A stretch of 64,000 bases of DNA, from NCBI GenBank assembly GCA_004835665.1, contig RBKR01000003.1, forward strand, positions 682,001 through 746,000, in the 5' to 3' direction. Source of the stretch: Phoma sp. XZ068. Its lineage: Eukaryota > Ascomycota > Dothideomycetes > Pleosporales > Didymellaceae. Below, piece after piece: positions 1 to 10,121 of this stretch (position 1 is its first letter; the number at the start of each line of letters is the position of its first letter). Under the pieces are notes generated by a model. It had not been told where the DNA came from, searched no databases, and worked only from the letters and a program-made list of their open reading frames with translations. The position numbers and the translations under genes are program-made.

Positions 1-1404
1 ACGAGGTTGCCAGAATACGGCGACGGTACGGCAAAATGAGAACGCCCTAACAGCTGCTCCCGCTGGCCCGAGCAAGGAACAAGGGAGCTGCAGCCAACCT
101 ACTGCTCAACCGCGAGAGGTGAGATTTTGAGACCCTCTCCTGGTGGAGCTTGTGGAGCGCCAGGGTACCCACGGAAGAACATCTTGTGCCCACTTCGTTC
201 CAGTACCCTTAAGATTTGACGCTAAATGAATCTCCTTATTCGAGATTTGCAATTGATTTCGAATTCGTTGTGTCGACTCTGCGACGGCGCAAACGCTGCG
301 AAAATCGACACTTGATGTCACGTCATGCTTTCGGTTCGACGCCCGTGGCTGATGCCGAGAGTCTTGCACAAAGCTTAGTCGCCCACACACCCTGTCTTGT
401 GCAGCCATCACCATGCATGCCGTCATCAAACCACCCGTTTGAGCCACGCCCATCAGCTTGGCTTCAACCATTCCCGACATTTCCGGCAGACAGCTTCCAC
501 AGAAGCCGCCGTCAGCTTGCGCGCTGTGCTTCAACGACATTTACCGAAATAGTTCTTCAAGGTAATAGGTTCCAGCATCTTAGTGGAGTCGCTCTTGGAG
601 GCAAATTTTCGCAATGCTCATCTCGAGGGTCAAGGTCCACCTCGCACTCTGCTACGCCGAACACCATGAGGATTCGCGGCTAGCCCTTGCAAGACAAAGT
701 TGCGATCGCAACTTGATTTTGTGCCTTTAGGCGTGCAGCAATGAATACAAAATGCGCGCTGCAGATGTGTTGAAATTTTGCTGACAAAAGCTGCCCCTGC
801 GCATTTGTGCAATGTTCTGTGGTTTCCATTGAGATTCGGAGTTACAGCTTCCGCGAGTCACGATGATGTAAGTTTGTGTGCCTCGAGTTTGGACAGCATC
901 CACTTCGGTAAATCCAAGCAGCGGTCTTCCCATCCATCGCGTCATCGCATCCTGTTGTCCACCTGATATCGAGATTCGGAGCTGCAGAGTGATCGGCTGT
1001 TGGCGTTCCATTTGAATTTCTAACCTTTGGCGCTCATCCGACCTCGGCAAGCAGCTCTCTATGCGCGACGATCCGCAACCTGTGGATGTCCGTGGTTCGT
1101 CGGTTCAATTGATGGCTTCCAGTGGCCCCTGCTGCTCTTTCACCCGGTCTGGAGACAAGTGTACGGGGGAATGATTTGAGTGGGCCGCTGCAGTACCAGA
1201 TTCGACTAATCACCTGGTTTAGCATCGAACTAACGTATGGGCGGCTTTGACGACCCATGGCATACGTCGTTTTACCCAAGCTCCCTGCATGGTGTGTTTG
1301 CAAATATATGAATCCCCCTTCCCCAGACCTATTGTCTTCCCCAGACTCCTCCCATCACCCATCGACTCGACCTTCTCCAGCAGGAACAGTCTAGACCAGT
1401 CATA
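1..1404. other. Intergenic/5' flank of the acetate transporter
   Basis: I found no convincing gene. Open frames here overlap on both strands and carry no recognisable motif. The last 100 bp before the ATG at 1405 are pyrimidine-rich, with a repeated ttccccagac word near 1320-1350, as is common for a fungal promoter and 5' leader. Confidence 0.6.
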
Positions 1405-2453
1405 ATGGCAACCGCACAGGAACATAACAACGTCGCTGTAAGTCCGTCGATGGAGCTACTTATTCCTCACCTCGTCATACACTTTAGCTGACTTTGGTCA
1501 GCGCGGCCCCAGCGTCGACAAGGAGACCAGCGGTATTGATTACGCGCAGAATGGCAACGGTAACGTTCCCAAGCAGAGGACTCCGTACGACTACGGCGGC
1601 AACCCTCTTGCTCACATCGCTACCAACGACCCTGAGCTGCGCCTTGCAGCCTTTGGCGGTGAATTCCAGCCTGGTCTGTACCGCGCCCCAGACCGCAAGT
1701 TCGCCAACCCTGCTCCTCTCGGTCTATCAGCCTTCGCTCTCACCACCTTTGTCCTGTCGTTGATCAACGTCAACACAAAGAGCATTGGCTCGCCTAGTCT
1801 TGTCGTTGCCCTTGCCTACGGTTATGGAGGTCTCGTCCAGCTTCTCGCTGGTATGTGGTATGTATTAACTTGCCCTTCCGTCATATTTAATAAACTGACA
1901 CGCGTCGAGGGAAATGGCTGTCGGTAACACCTTCGGTGCCACTGCTCTCTCATCGTACGGTGGTTTCTGGTTGTCCTTCGCCATCATCTTGACCCCCGGC
2001 GGTTTCCAAATCGAGACCGGTCTTATCAAAATCAGCGAGGCTACTTTCCTCAACTCCTTCGGCCTGTACCTTATGGGCTGGTTTATTTTCACCTTTTTGT
2101 TGTTAATCTGCACTCTCCGCTCGACTGTGGCATTCTTTTCTCTCTTCTTTACCCTTGACCTAGCCTTCCTTATGCTTGGTATTGGCTACCTCCACAACGA
2201 CGGTGCCCACCCCCAGGAGCAGTGCATCATTGCCGGCGGTGCTTTCGGTCTGATGGCTGCATTCCTTGCATGGTACAATGCCCTCGCTGGTATTGCCGAC
2301 AGCTCCAACAGGTCAGTCTAACTATACACATCACGATATCCAATACTAACAATGCTCAGCTTCTTCGTCATCCCCGTCGCCCACTTCCCCTGGTCTGACA
2401 AGGGCCGTGAGCGCCGCGAGAAGGTCGACAACTCGGCCCACCGCTCCGCATAA
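1405..2453 (+). CDS. GPR1/FUN34/YaaH-family acetate transporter
   Basis: Four exons: 1405-1437, 1502-1857, 1910-2311 and 2360-2453, giving 294 aa. The protein is a six-helix plasma-membrane transporter; family members (yeast Ady2, Aspergillus AcpA) take up acetate and related monocarboxylates or export ammonium. The family signature NPAPLGLSAF lies at about residues 80-89, just before the first membrane helix. The hydrophilic N-terminus and the charged C-terminal tail (DKGRERREK) fit the family. All three introns have GT/AG ends and phases that restore the frame; the ATG follows a pyrimidine-rich leader. Substrate is inferred from family only. Confidence 0.92.
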
Positions 2454-2904
2454 GCGAGTAATGTCATAGCTTACGCCTTCGACGATTGATTCGTGAAGAA
2501 TGTTATATCGGTTGCATATTAACGACTGATTACGAATGTTGATCGTTTGGATACCCCTGTCGAGATTGATTGTAATGGTGCTCAAGTCTGATTTCACCAG
2601 CCATCTATGTACGCTATTTAATACTATTACCACAAGTTATACGAATTCTGCTACTATATGATGTTATCAGTTCAATATTCGATATCATGTCAGGCCGTCG
2701 TCTCCATCCTGCCAGTTTGCGAAGAGGTGCGAGGTGCGAGGTGAAATCTTGGCTTCAGCGCGACAAGAACGTCAAACCACCGACAAGCCTCGCGCAAGAA
2801 AAACCAAGTCTACCACGCGCACCTAAATACCAGCGTCACAAGCAATCCCCACCATAAGTGATATCCAAGCACGGCTGGACTCAACATCGCAGCGACTCGC
2901 TGCA

Positions 2905-3022
2905 CGCACCCTCACACACCAGAATACACTAGCACAGCACACTCACCCAACATCAAACCAGCACAACACTCACCGCTCACGGCTGCCGCACACATCACCG
3001 CCCTCCACGACTCACCCGCAGA
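2905..3022 (+). repeat. Diverged direct repeat, copy A
   Basis: The core 2960-3008 matches 4133-4181 at 43 of 49 positions. All six differences are transitions. Similarity fades outside the core but can be followed upstream to about 2905 (caccctcac...). Confidence 0.7.
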
Positions 3023-3112
3023 CCCTGTTGCCTCGGGCTAGAACTTCCGTTCTACCTCAACAGCTCATCCGACTTGCATTTACTGCAGAAGAAGCTTGTC
3101 GTTTGGCCCACG

Positions 3113-3551
3113 ATGTCTGACACAGGCAATAAGTCTACCAGAGTTTTCTACACCACACATTTTACCTTTATCAACACATAGACGGATCTACACGACATGA
3201 TCAATATCAATGTCTTCCCGAAGGCCTTTGTAGGGGTCCACCCTAGTGAGATCCCGGATGTCGCAGAAGCGTTCACAGTCTACAAAGGGAACAACAGCCC
3301 AGAGTCGCTCATGATACTGCCGTCAAATTCGCCTGTTGGATGAGCAGTATCTTATCCAATTTATTGGCTCCCTCCACGAGACAGCTTCAAAGTATTGTCA
3401 ACTCATACAGGAGACTTGTAGGTTCCCGGACGAGAGGTAGGCTGATGTTCAGCACTAACACATGTAAAATGTACTGATACTTCACAGCGGCACATGGTAT
3501 CTAAAATGGATATCCTATGTTCCTCGTTCACCCGGAAAAGTCACTGCGTAG
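3113..3551 (+). pseudogene. Decayed coding region of unknown function
   Basis: From the ATG at 3113 one frame reads 22 codons to a TAG at 3179, then continues coherently to 3340 (e.g. DLHDMININVFPKAFVG). Coherence then passes to another frame at about 3312-3436 (LLDEQYLIQFIGSLHETASK). A plausible intron follows, 3437-3487 (gtaggc...cacag), and then a short exon to a TAG at 3549. One stop and one 1-nt shift are needed to read it through, so it is either a pseudogene or has introns I cannot place. The family is not recognised. Confidence 0.35.
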
Positions 3552-4089
3552 TATCGTCATTGCACCCTCCCAGCACCTCAATGACAACACAACTGTCGCC
3601 GTTCCAAACTTACGCATTGGTGGCACCACGTGCGCCTCAATGTCGCTTCTGTTATTAAGGCCGGTATTGATGAATTCCTGGCTACGAGGGGTGAGACTCA
3701 CAGTTCTAGCAAGCGCGAACAAGGTCAACAAAACCGTTGCTCGTCGACACAAGGGCAAATTCGCATGGGCGGCCTGTGAATGCTCCAAATCCATGAGACG
3801 CAGCCAAAGTCACTGCTATCAGAAATGCATGCGATATGTCCTCTGCTATCTCAGGACATACTCGACATACACGAACTCAGCGCTTGCTTCGAAGAGACCA
3901 AGACAAGGCGGGACCTGACATGGTGAAAGCAGCCCTTGTCACGAACCCACTGAGCGCCCCCAAATCCGTCAAATCAACGCATCAATCTCTCACGACCCGT
4001 GTTATCCTGATTCTTGCAACAAACGCAAGAAGATACAGCAGACTTTTAAACCGTCTTCCCCTTCACTGCGTCAATATCAAAAAGTCCAC

Positions 4090-4205
4090 ACCCCTCACAC
4101 CCTCACGCAACTAGACCAGTATAGCATAGCAAAGCATAACACTCACCGCTCACAACTGCCACATGCATCACCGCCCTCCACACGACGCATACAGTGCCTG
4201 CAGAC
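4090..4205 (+). repeat. Diverged direct repeat, copy B
   Basis: Second copy of the repeat at 2905-3022; core 4133-4181. Against copy A, five of the six core differences read C-to-T or G-to-A from A to B, and one is the reverse. The same orientation and about 1.17 kb spacing would fit a degenerate element with terminal repeats or a tandem duplication. Confidence 0.65.
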
Positions 4206-4533
4206 GTCATGGCTAGCATGTCCGCCGATCCCTCTGACGTTCCCCAAGGCACCCTAGCTGCGGGGCGTGGGTGCCACAGTCTGGGCGAAAGCTTAGACTG
4301 GACCCCGGGCGCGGCGCATGTCACTGGCTTGGAGCGCGCTAGTGGGGCTGGAAGATGCGGCGTGGCTTGACGGGTGGTGAGGGCACGACGGCAAAGTAAA
4401 CGGGCGAGGGAGATGTGAAGATTTTCAATAGTTTGAGGTGGAAAAGAGAGGACGTGAGGATGAATGTATTTTAATGATTAATGCTATGCGTGTAGATTTT
4501 TGTATGTACAATTGTAATAGTACAGGCGCGGGA

Positions 4534-6442
4534 CTATACACTCCCATTCGGGACTTGCACAGCGCCGTTTTCCTTTCCGCCCTGCAGCGGCTCGCCCCAG
4601 ATCTGGATGACGAGCTGCTTCTTGTTGATCTTGCCCATTGCGTTTCGTGGTATCGTGTCCACGACCTTCATCTCCTGGGGGATCTTGTAGTTGGCGAGGA
4701 TGTCCTTGAGCGCTCTCCTCATGTCCATTGCTGACCACGCCTTGCCTCCTCGTCCTGCCGTTTTACCCTGCTCGGAGAGAACGACGACAGCGGCGACTTT
4801 TTGGCCCCATGCTTCTGATGGGAGGCCAACGACGGCGACTTCGGCGATGTAGGGGAGCGAGAGCATTTCGCGCTCAATTTCGAGTGCGGAGACTTTCTCA
4901 CCGCCGGTCTTGATGATGTCGGCGGATTTGCGGCCTTGGATGAAGTACAGCGGGCCCTTTGCCCATTCCTGTCCACTCTTCCCTGCGCCTTCCACTGTTT
5001 TGCGGACCGCAACGTCGCCGGTCTTGAACCACTTGCCCTGGCCATCTGCGTCTTCGACGAATTCTTTCGTGGTTGCTTCAGGGTTCTTCCAGTACTCGCG
5101 GAAAATGGTGGGGCCGCGCAGCTGGATCTCGCCGTGGCGTTCGCGGCCGGTTGAGGGGTCGGTCTCCTCGCCTTCTTTGATGACCTCTCCGGTCTCTGTG
5201 TCTACTAGGCGTGCCTGTACGGACGGCAGTGGCCATCCAACAGATCCATCAACTCGATCGGCAAAGTCGAGACCGCAAGATAGTGCCATGCCGACCTCTG
5301 TCATTCCGTAGCGCTCGAGAAGGATGTTGCCATTGCTCAGTTCTGCCCATGATGACTTGACAGGCGTTGGTAGGGCAGCGGAACCTGAGATGTTCAATCG
5401 CAGGTTTGAGGGATGGAGGGCAGTCTTTGTCGCGGCTTGGAGCTCGGGTGTGAGGCTGGCGTGTGAGGCGAGGAAGCGTGTGTAGATTGTGGGTACAACT
5501 GTGAGGAAGGTGATGGGCTTCTTCGCTGGATCAGGGTTTGGCAGGAAAGGCGCAGCGAGTCTCTCCCAGGCGGCCTGTGCGTTGAAAGGGAACTGGAATT
5601 CAATGACGCTGCCCGCAAAGAGCGGTGTTAACAGTGCGTTGATTGTGCCGTGGATATGGTGTAGTGGGAGCACGTGGAGGAGCACATCCTGCGCTGTGTA
5701 ATTCCACGCCTTCAGCAGCGACATGGACTGGGCTGTCAGCACATCCTGGGGCAGCAGAACGCCTTTCGGCCGGCTCGTGGTGCCGGATGTGTACAGCATC
5801 ATGCCGCCCTTGGTGCTCGTGGGCTCTTCAAGAGTGACGTAGTCGTCTGTCTTGCCCATCATAATCTTCTCACGCTTCCAGTTGATGGGGCTGGTCTGCA
5901 TGTCCTGTTTCAGGATCTCGTCTGCCTTGTCCTGGAACTTCTCAGACGAGAGCAGCATCAGCGACTCGCTCTGGTCGATGATGTAGCGCAGCTCGTGGGC
6001 GGGGAAGGTGGGCGACAGCGGCACGGCGACGGCATGGGCGGCCAGGATGGACAGCAGCGTTACTGTGCGCGGTCAGTGGCTGTCGGCTGCAGCGTACAAC
6101 GAGGGTGCAAATGGGATGCGCACCTACATAGTCGTACCCGTTCTCGACGAGGAACGAGATGCGCGCGCCCTCTGCGCTCTTGCCGCCTGTGTTGCGCTGC
6201 AGCTTGTCCTTTGCGGCCGCGACGTCGTTGACCAGCTCGCCATAGGTGAAGCGCCGCCCGGACAGCGAGTGGATGACGGCGGTGCTCTGGGCGTCATGCT
6301 TCTTGATGGCCTCGAAGATGGGCAGGCGGGGGAGGGTGGACGCCATTCTGAACGGGACAGACACAGCCGGACGCGTGCACTTTGCAAGGGCAGATGTCGT
6401 GTGCCTGGCAGGCGTGCGAGAGAGGAAATTGCGCACCCACAT
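4534..6442 (-). CDS. Malonyl-CoA synthetase-like AMP-dependent acyl-CoA ligase (ACSF3/AAE13 type)
   Basis: Two exons, 6124-6442 and 4534-6062, with a 61-bp intron, giving 615 aa. Adenylate-forming enzyme that activates a carboxylic acid with ATP and transfers it to CoA. Visible motifs: P-loop YTSGTTSRPKG at about residue 197, ERYGMTE (A5), WFKTGDVA (A7), GRKSADIIKTGGEKVSALE at about 483, and PRNAMGKI carrying the catalytic Lys at about 584. The DIIKTGG..VSALEIE block resembles ACSF3/AAE13 malonyl-CoA synthetases; that substrate is inferred. The N-terminus MWVRNFLSRTPARHTT is Arg/Ser-rich without acids, like a mitochondrial presequence. The end (PNGSV) is not a PTS1. It is divergent from the BolA gene. 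Confidence 0.9.
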
Positions 6443-6872
6443 GGCAACGGCGCGCCCAGGATCAGCGCATTCGACTCCAGATGCAAGGCGTCGGACAGCG
6501 GCAGTTTGTGTGGGGGTGCAGTGCTGGGGTTATTGCCGGGGGGGGAGGCCGCTGAAGAGCTCTTATCCGCCCATTGACCAGCGTTGCGCTGCCAATTCAC
6601 AGCTCGAGTCCTCCAGACTGCCCTCGAGAGCTTATACCGCTGCTCTTCGGTCGTTCTGACTCCGCAGGCCCCCTCAATTCTTCTACAGCGGCCGCCTCCA
6701 AGCTTCAACATCCGTGACGCGCTTTCGCGAGCTCCCCGGTCCGCAGCTTGGCGGCACGTCGGCGCTTTGATCTGGCCCCGAGTCCGCCGACTCAACACCA
6801 AATCTGCATCACCAACGTCGCTGCTCTCATTGGCTGTGTACTTCAGCCTCGACACACGCAGAGATACCTTTG
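6443..6872. promoter_or_regulatory. Shared divergent promoter region (ligase / BolA)
   Basis: 430 bp between the start codons of the minus-strand ligase and the plus-strand BolA gene, with no other gene. It contains a G-run at about 6535-6546 and a GC-rich middle. No TATA box was recognised, which would fit constitutive expression of two mitochondrial proteins. Shared regulation is inferred from position only. Confidence 0.5.
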
Positions 6873-7434
6873 ATGTTCCTTCGCAGATCAGTCCAGACCG
6901 GCACTCGGTTCATGTCCGCCATGGCCCAGTCGATGACGCCCATGGAAGATGCGCTGCGGGCTAAGGGAAGTCACGACCTCGGACTGGACTCGGCTACTCC
7001 AGATATCCTAGAAATGTATATCAAGACTAACTGACGAGCAGATTGGAGAGGCACTGAAGCCGTCTACTCTTGAGATCTACAACGACTCCCACAAACACGC
7101 ACACCACAAGGCCATGCAGGGTGTCACCAGCAGAGAGGTATGTCGTGAAACTTCAAATCAGAAATGCAAACCTAACTGACCTGTTATCGCAGACGCACTT
7201 TCGGTACACTTGCCTTTGACCACTCACATTGATATGACCTCAACAACTAACTTCTTCAGTCTCGTCATCACATCCACAGACTTCAAGGGCAAGCCTCAAC
7301 TGGCACGCCACCGCATGGTCAACTCCCTCATGAAGGACGAGCTGGCCAAGGAAGGCGGCATTCACGCACTTCAACTTACCACTCGCACGCCTGAAGAGGA
7401 GGAGGCACGAAGGCAGAAAGAGGACGCCGCATGA
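6873..7434 (+). CDS. bol1: Mitochondrial BolA-like protein (Fe-S cluster maturation)
   Basis: Exons: 6873 to about 6965, 7042-7137, an 11-nt micro-exon at 7193-7203, and 7260-7434. BolA1/3 proteins work with monothiol glutaredoxin 5 in mitochondria to supply [4Fe-4S] clusters to lipoyl synthase and succinate dehydrogenase. Sequence support: MFLRRSVQTGTRF presequence; MTPMEDALRAK; LEIYNDSHKHAHHKAM (family H-rich loop); ETHFRLVITS; GKPQLARHRMVN; GGIHALQLTTRTP. Introns 2 and 3 are canonical. The first junction is not: homology wants the exon to end after RAK (6965), but the next bases are GGAAGT, with no GT. A GC donor at 6960 would also stay in frame but drop AK. Confidence 0.88.
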
Positions 7435-8014
7435 GTGTGGTCGAGCATTGAAAGATACCCATGTTACATCTTGTATATCAACGCATTTTGCATCGTCAAT
7501 ACAACAGTACGAATCTACCTGCCCTTTCCCAAACGGAAGGAACCACATCTTCTCCATTCAGCAAATGTACCGCGGCTAATTCGGACCGCCCAACCGGGGA
7601 CTTCTGCCAGAAGTTTTCGAATTGTAAAATTTGGCCGCAAAAGAACGCAATTGTCCCAATAAAGACATGTTGTCAAAGCTGCTGTGCCGTGAAGACGCAG
7701 TACTGCTTGCACATGCACATCTTCTAGATTGCCATACTTCTTGACGTTCCACCTGGCTACTTGACGTCCCGAAACTCCCGCAATCGAAGCATACCACTAA
7801 CAACATGCTGTGTGTAAATGTGCAATGTTGTGATGCCGAGCATTGATATCGGCTCATCGGGACGTCATACGGAAAGTGGGAGCATCCGCCATCAACAAAA
7901 AGGCGGAACTTTCTCCTTTGAAGACGGACTGCGACTACCGTGACCTTTAATCTTAGACTCAATATCAACCACACATTCCCTCTTCACAACATCAATTCAG
8001 AATCATACCTCACA
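7435..8014. other. Intergenic (BolA 3' flank / SMP-30 promoter)
   Basis: 580 bp between two plus-strand genes. No motif or further gene is seen; short overlapping frames look random. Confidence 0.6.
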
Positions 8015-9271
8015 ATGCCTGAAGTCAAGGTGTATGAAGTGACAGAGGTACGTTTTATTTGTTCGTCCATCGTGGACGGTGGAGGGGTAGCTCTGCGGTG
8101 CCCCGCTGAGGTCACCGACCAACGTGGAGATCGACAACAAACAACAAACAACCTTCAATTGCCGCAAATTTGATATAGAAAATCTAACATGAGAATAGCC
8201 GTATATCGACATCCGGTGCTCCCTCGGTGAAGGCCCCTTCTGGGAAGAAGAGACCAACACAGTCCGCTTCCTCGATGTCGAGAAGCAAGAGCTGCACCGC
8301 GTAGATATCACTAAGGGCCCCTCGAGCCACAAGATTGTCAAAAAGCATGATATTTCGATGGGGTGAGTCCGGCACCATGAATCCATGTGTTAATCCTGGG
8401 GTGATTGTGGCATCCGCTAACATCTACAGCTGCACAGCAGACATTGAAGGCAACTCCAAAGAATTCATCTTCGGCGGCAAATACGGCTTCGGCATCGCAA
8501 ACAAAGAAACCGGCGACTACCGCTGGATCAAAAAAGTCTGGTCCCCCTCCGAAATCAGCGCGAACAAGCACGAGAAATTCCGCGGCAACGATGGCGCCGT
8601 CGACTCGCAGGGCCGTTTCTGGGCCGGCTTCATGTTCGACCCGCTTGTCGAGGAACTGAGATCAGACGGTACGCTGTATTTCTCCACGAACGTGAGATTG
8701 TATGCTGAGAAAGTGAATAGGTGCGGTATTCCGACTTAACCCGGATTTGTCGCTCGATCGCCCGCTCAGGGATATATGCATTCCCAACGGCACGACGTGG
8801 AATAAAAACGATGATACCATGTTTTTCGCCGACAGCCCCGACAAAATCATCTATCAGTTTGACTTCGACCCCGCGACTGGCTCCGTGTCTAACAGACGCC
8901 CGTTCTTTCCCATGCCTGAGGATAACAAGTACGGCGCCAACGCGGTGCCAGATGGCCACTGCATCGACGAGGAGGGCTACATGTGGACTGCGCTGCACGA
9001 CGGGGCGCGTGTGCTGCGGATATCGCCGCAGGGAGAGGTCGTTGCGGAAATTAGGTTGCCGACAAGTCAGGTTACTTGTCCTTGCTTTGTGGGCACACAG
9101 CTGTTTATTACGAGCGCGGGAGGCAGTGCGAAGGACGGTAAGCCGGTGGATAAGTATGCGGGTAGCTGCTTCTTGGTCGATGTGGGTGTGAGGGGATTGA
9201 AGAGGTTCAAGTTCAAGGGCGGGGAGAAGGTGGAGGGTGGGAAGGTTCATGGGAAGGTGGTTGGAGAGTAG
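8015..9271 (+). CDS. SMP-30/gluconolactonase-family protein
   Basis: Exons 8015-8047, 8199-8362, 8430-8668 and 8721-9271, giving 328 aa. The family is a six-bladed beta-propeller with a divalent metal that hydrolyses sugar lactones (regucalcin, gluconolactonase). Visible family blocks: CSLGEGPFWEE with the metal-binding Glu, GNDGAVDSQGRFWAG, CIPNGTTWNKNDDTMFFADS with the metal-binding Asn, and DGHCIDEEGYMWTA. Exon 3 reads on past its GT (8669) to a stop in the intron; splicing 8668 to 8721 restores DGAVFRLNPDLSLDRPL, as in homologues. There is no signal peptide, so it is probably cytosolic. The true lactone substrate is unknown. Confidence 0.9.
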
Positions 9272-10121
9272 AATCTTCTGCGCTTGGGTGAAGACGTGTT
9301 ATAGGCATATTGTCGCTCGTATGTGCATGCCGTAGCAAACTACCAAGCACCTGTCATCCTCGAAGACTAAACTTCTGCCTCTGTTCTATATATGCACAGC
9401 TTCAACGAGGACCACATAACTTCGTTTGATACAAGCCCTGACACGCCAGCACCAATACGGCAGGCACCTCACTCAACCACAGCTCAATGTAATCGACTTC
9501 AGGCTAGCCGCGGCGTCTACGTGCGCGAACTGTGGCATGTGAGCTGTCAAGACGAAGCGCTGACCCTGATCTGCACGCGGGTAAGTGTAAGTGTCAAAGC
9601 GTAAACCCGACCGTCCTTGCAGGAGCGACATATCTGTGCGCGCGGTAAAACCGTTGAGGCTGCTGTGTCGACGCGGGAGCAAGCAAGGGACTATACCGCT
9701 CAGCAGCTTGCGAACAAACGCGAAAAAAAGTCTAGACGAGGTAAAGTGCACGATGAAAATACTTGAAAATGCTTGAAAATGCTCGAATTTGCTGAACTAT
9801 AGGTACGAAAACGCCGATTAGAAATGCAAATGCGTGGATGCATTATTGCGCTGCTCAGCCTCGCTTTGCGCCAGAAACGCCTGATCCTGCTCTTACACGC
9901 GGTTGCGCTCGCCCAGAAAGAAATCCACAGGGTATAATCACACGGAGAAAATTGACATGCGCTCTTTATCGCGGGCGGAAATATACAGGGTACAAGGGGG
10001 GAGGGAGAAAAGAATGGTCGTAGGTAGGTATGCTCGCGTGTCGATCGGAAGAAGTCATTCGCTCATATGCTCGCTGGCGCTCAAATGGGGGTAATTGTTG
10101 TGCGTAGGTGTTCTTGCTCGC
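9272..10121. other. Intergenic between convergent genes
   Basis: 850 bp between the stop of the lactonase and the stop of the minus-strand mannosyltransferase. It holds a 10-bp tandem repeat at 9751-9790 and otherwise nothing recognisable. Confidence 0.6.
9751..9790 (+). repeat. 10-bp tandem repeat, 4 units
   Basis: Four consecutive 10-bp units: cgatgaaaat, acttgaaaat, gcttgaaaat, gctcgaattt. Units 2 and 3 differ by two bases. It lies in non-coding DNA. Confidence 0.8.

Larger units (their letters stand above)
2454..4533. other. Degraded intergenic region with repeats
   Basis: About 2.1 kb with no intact gene. It holds the 3' flank of the acetate transporter, two copies of a diverged repeat (2905-3022 and 4090-4205) and, between them, broken but coherent coding frames (see the separate entries). 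The rest shows nothing recognisable. Confidence 0.5.

Noticed and set aside
4209..4370. 53-codon frame beginning next to repeat copy B
   Set aside because: Gly/Ala-rich, no family, no splice or promoter support; probably chance in GC-rich DNA.
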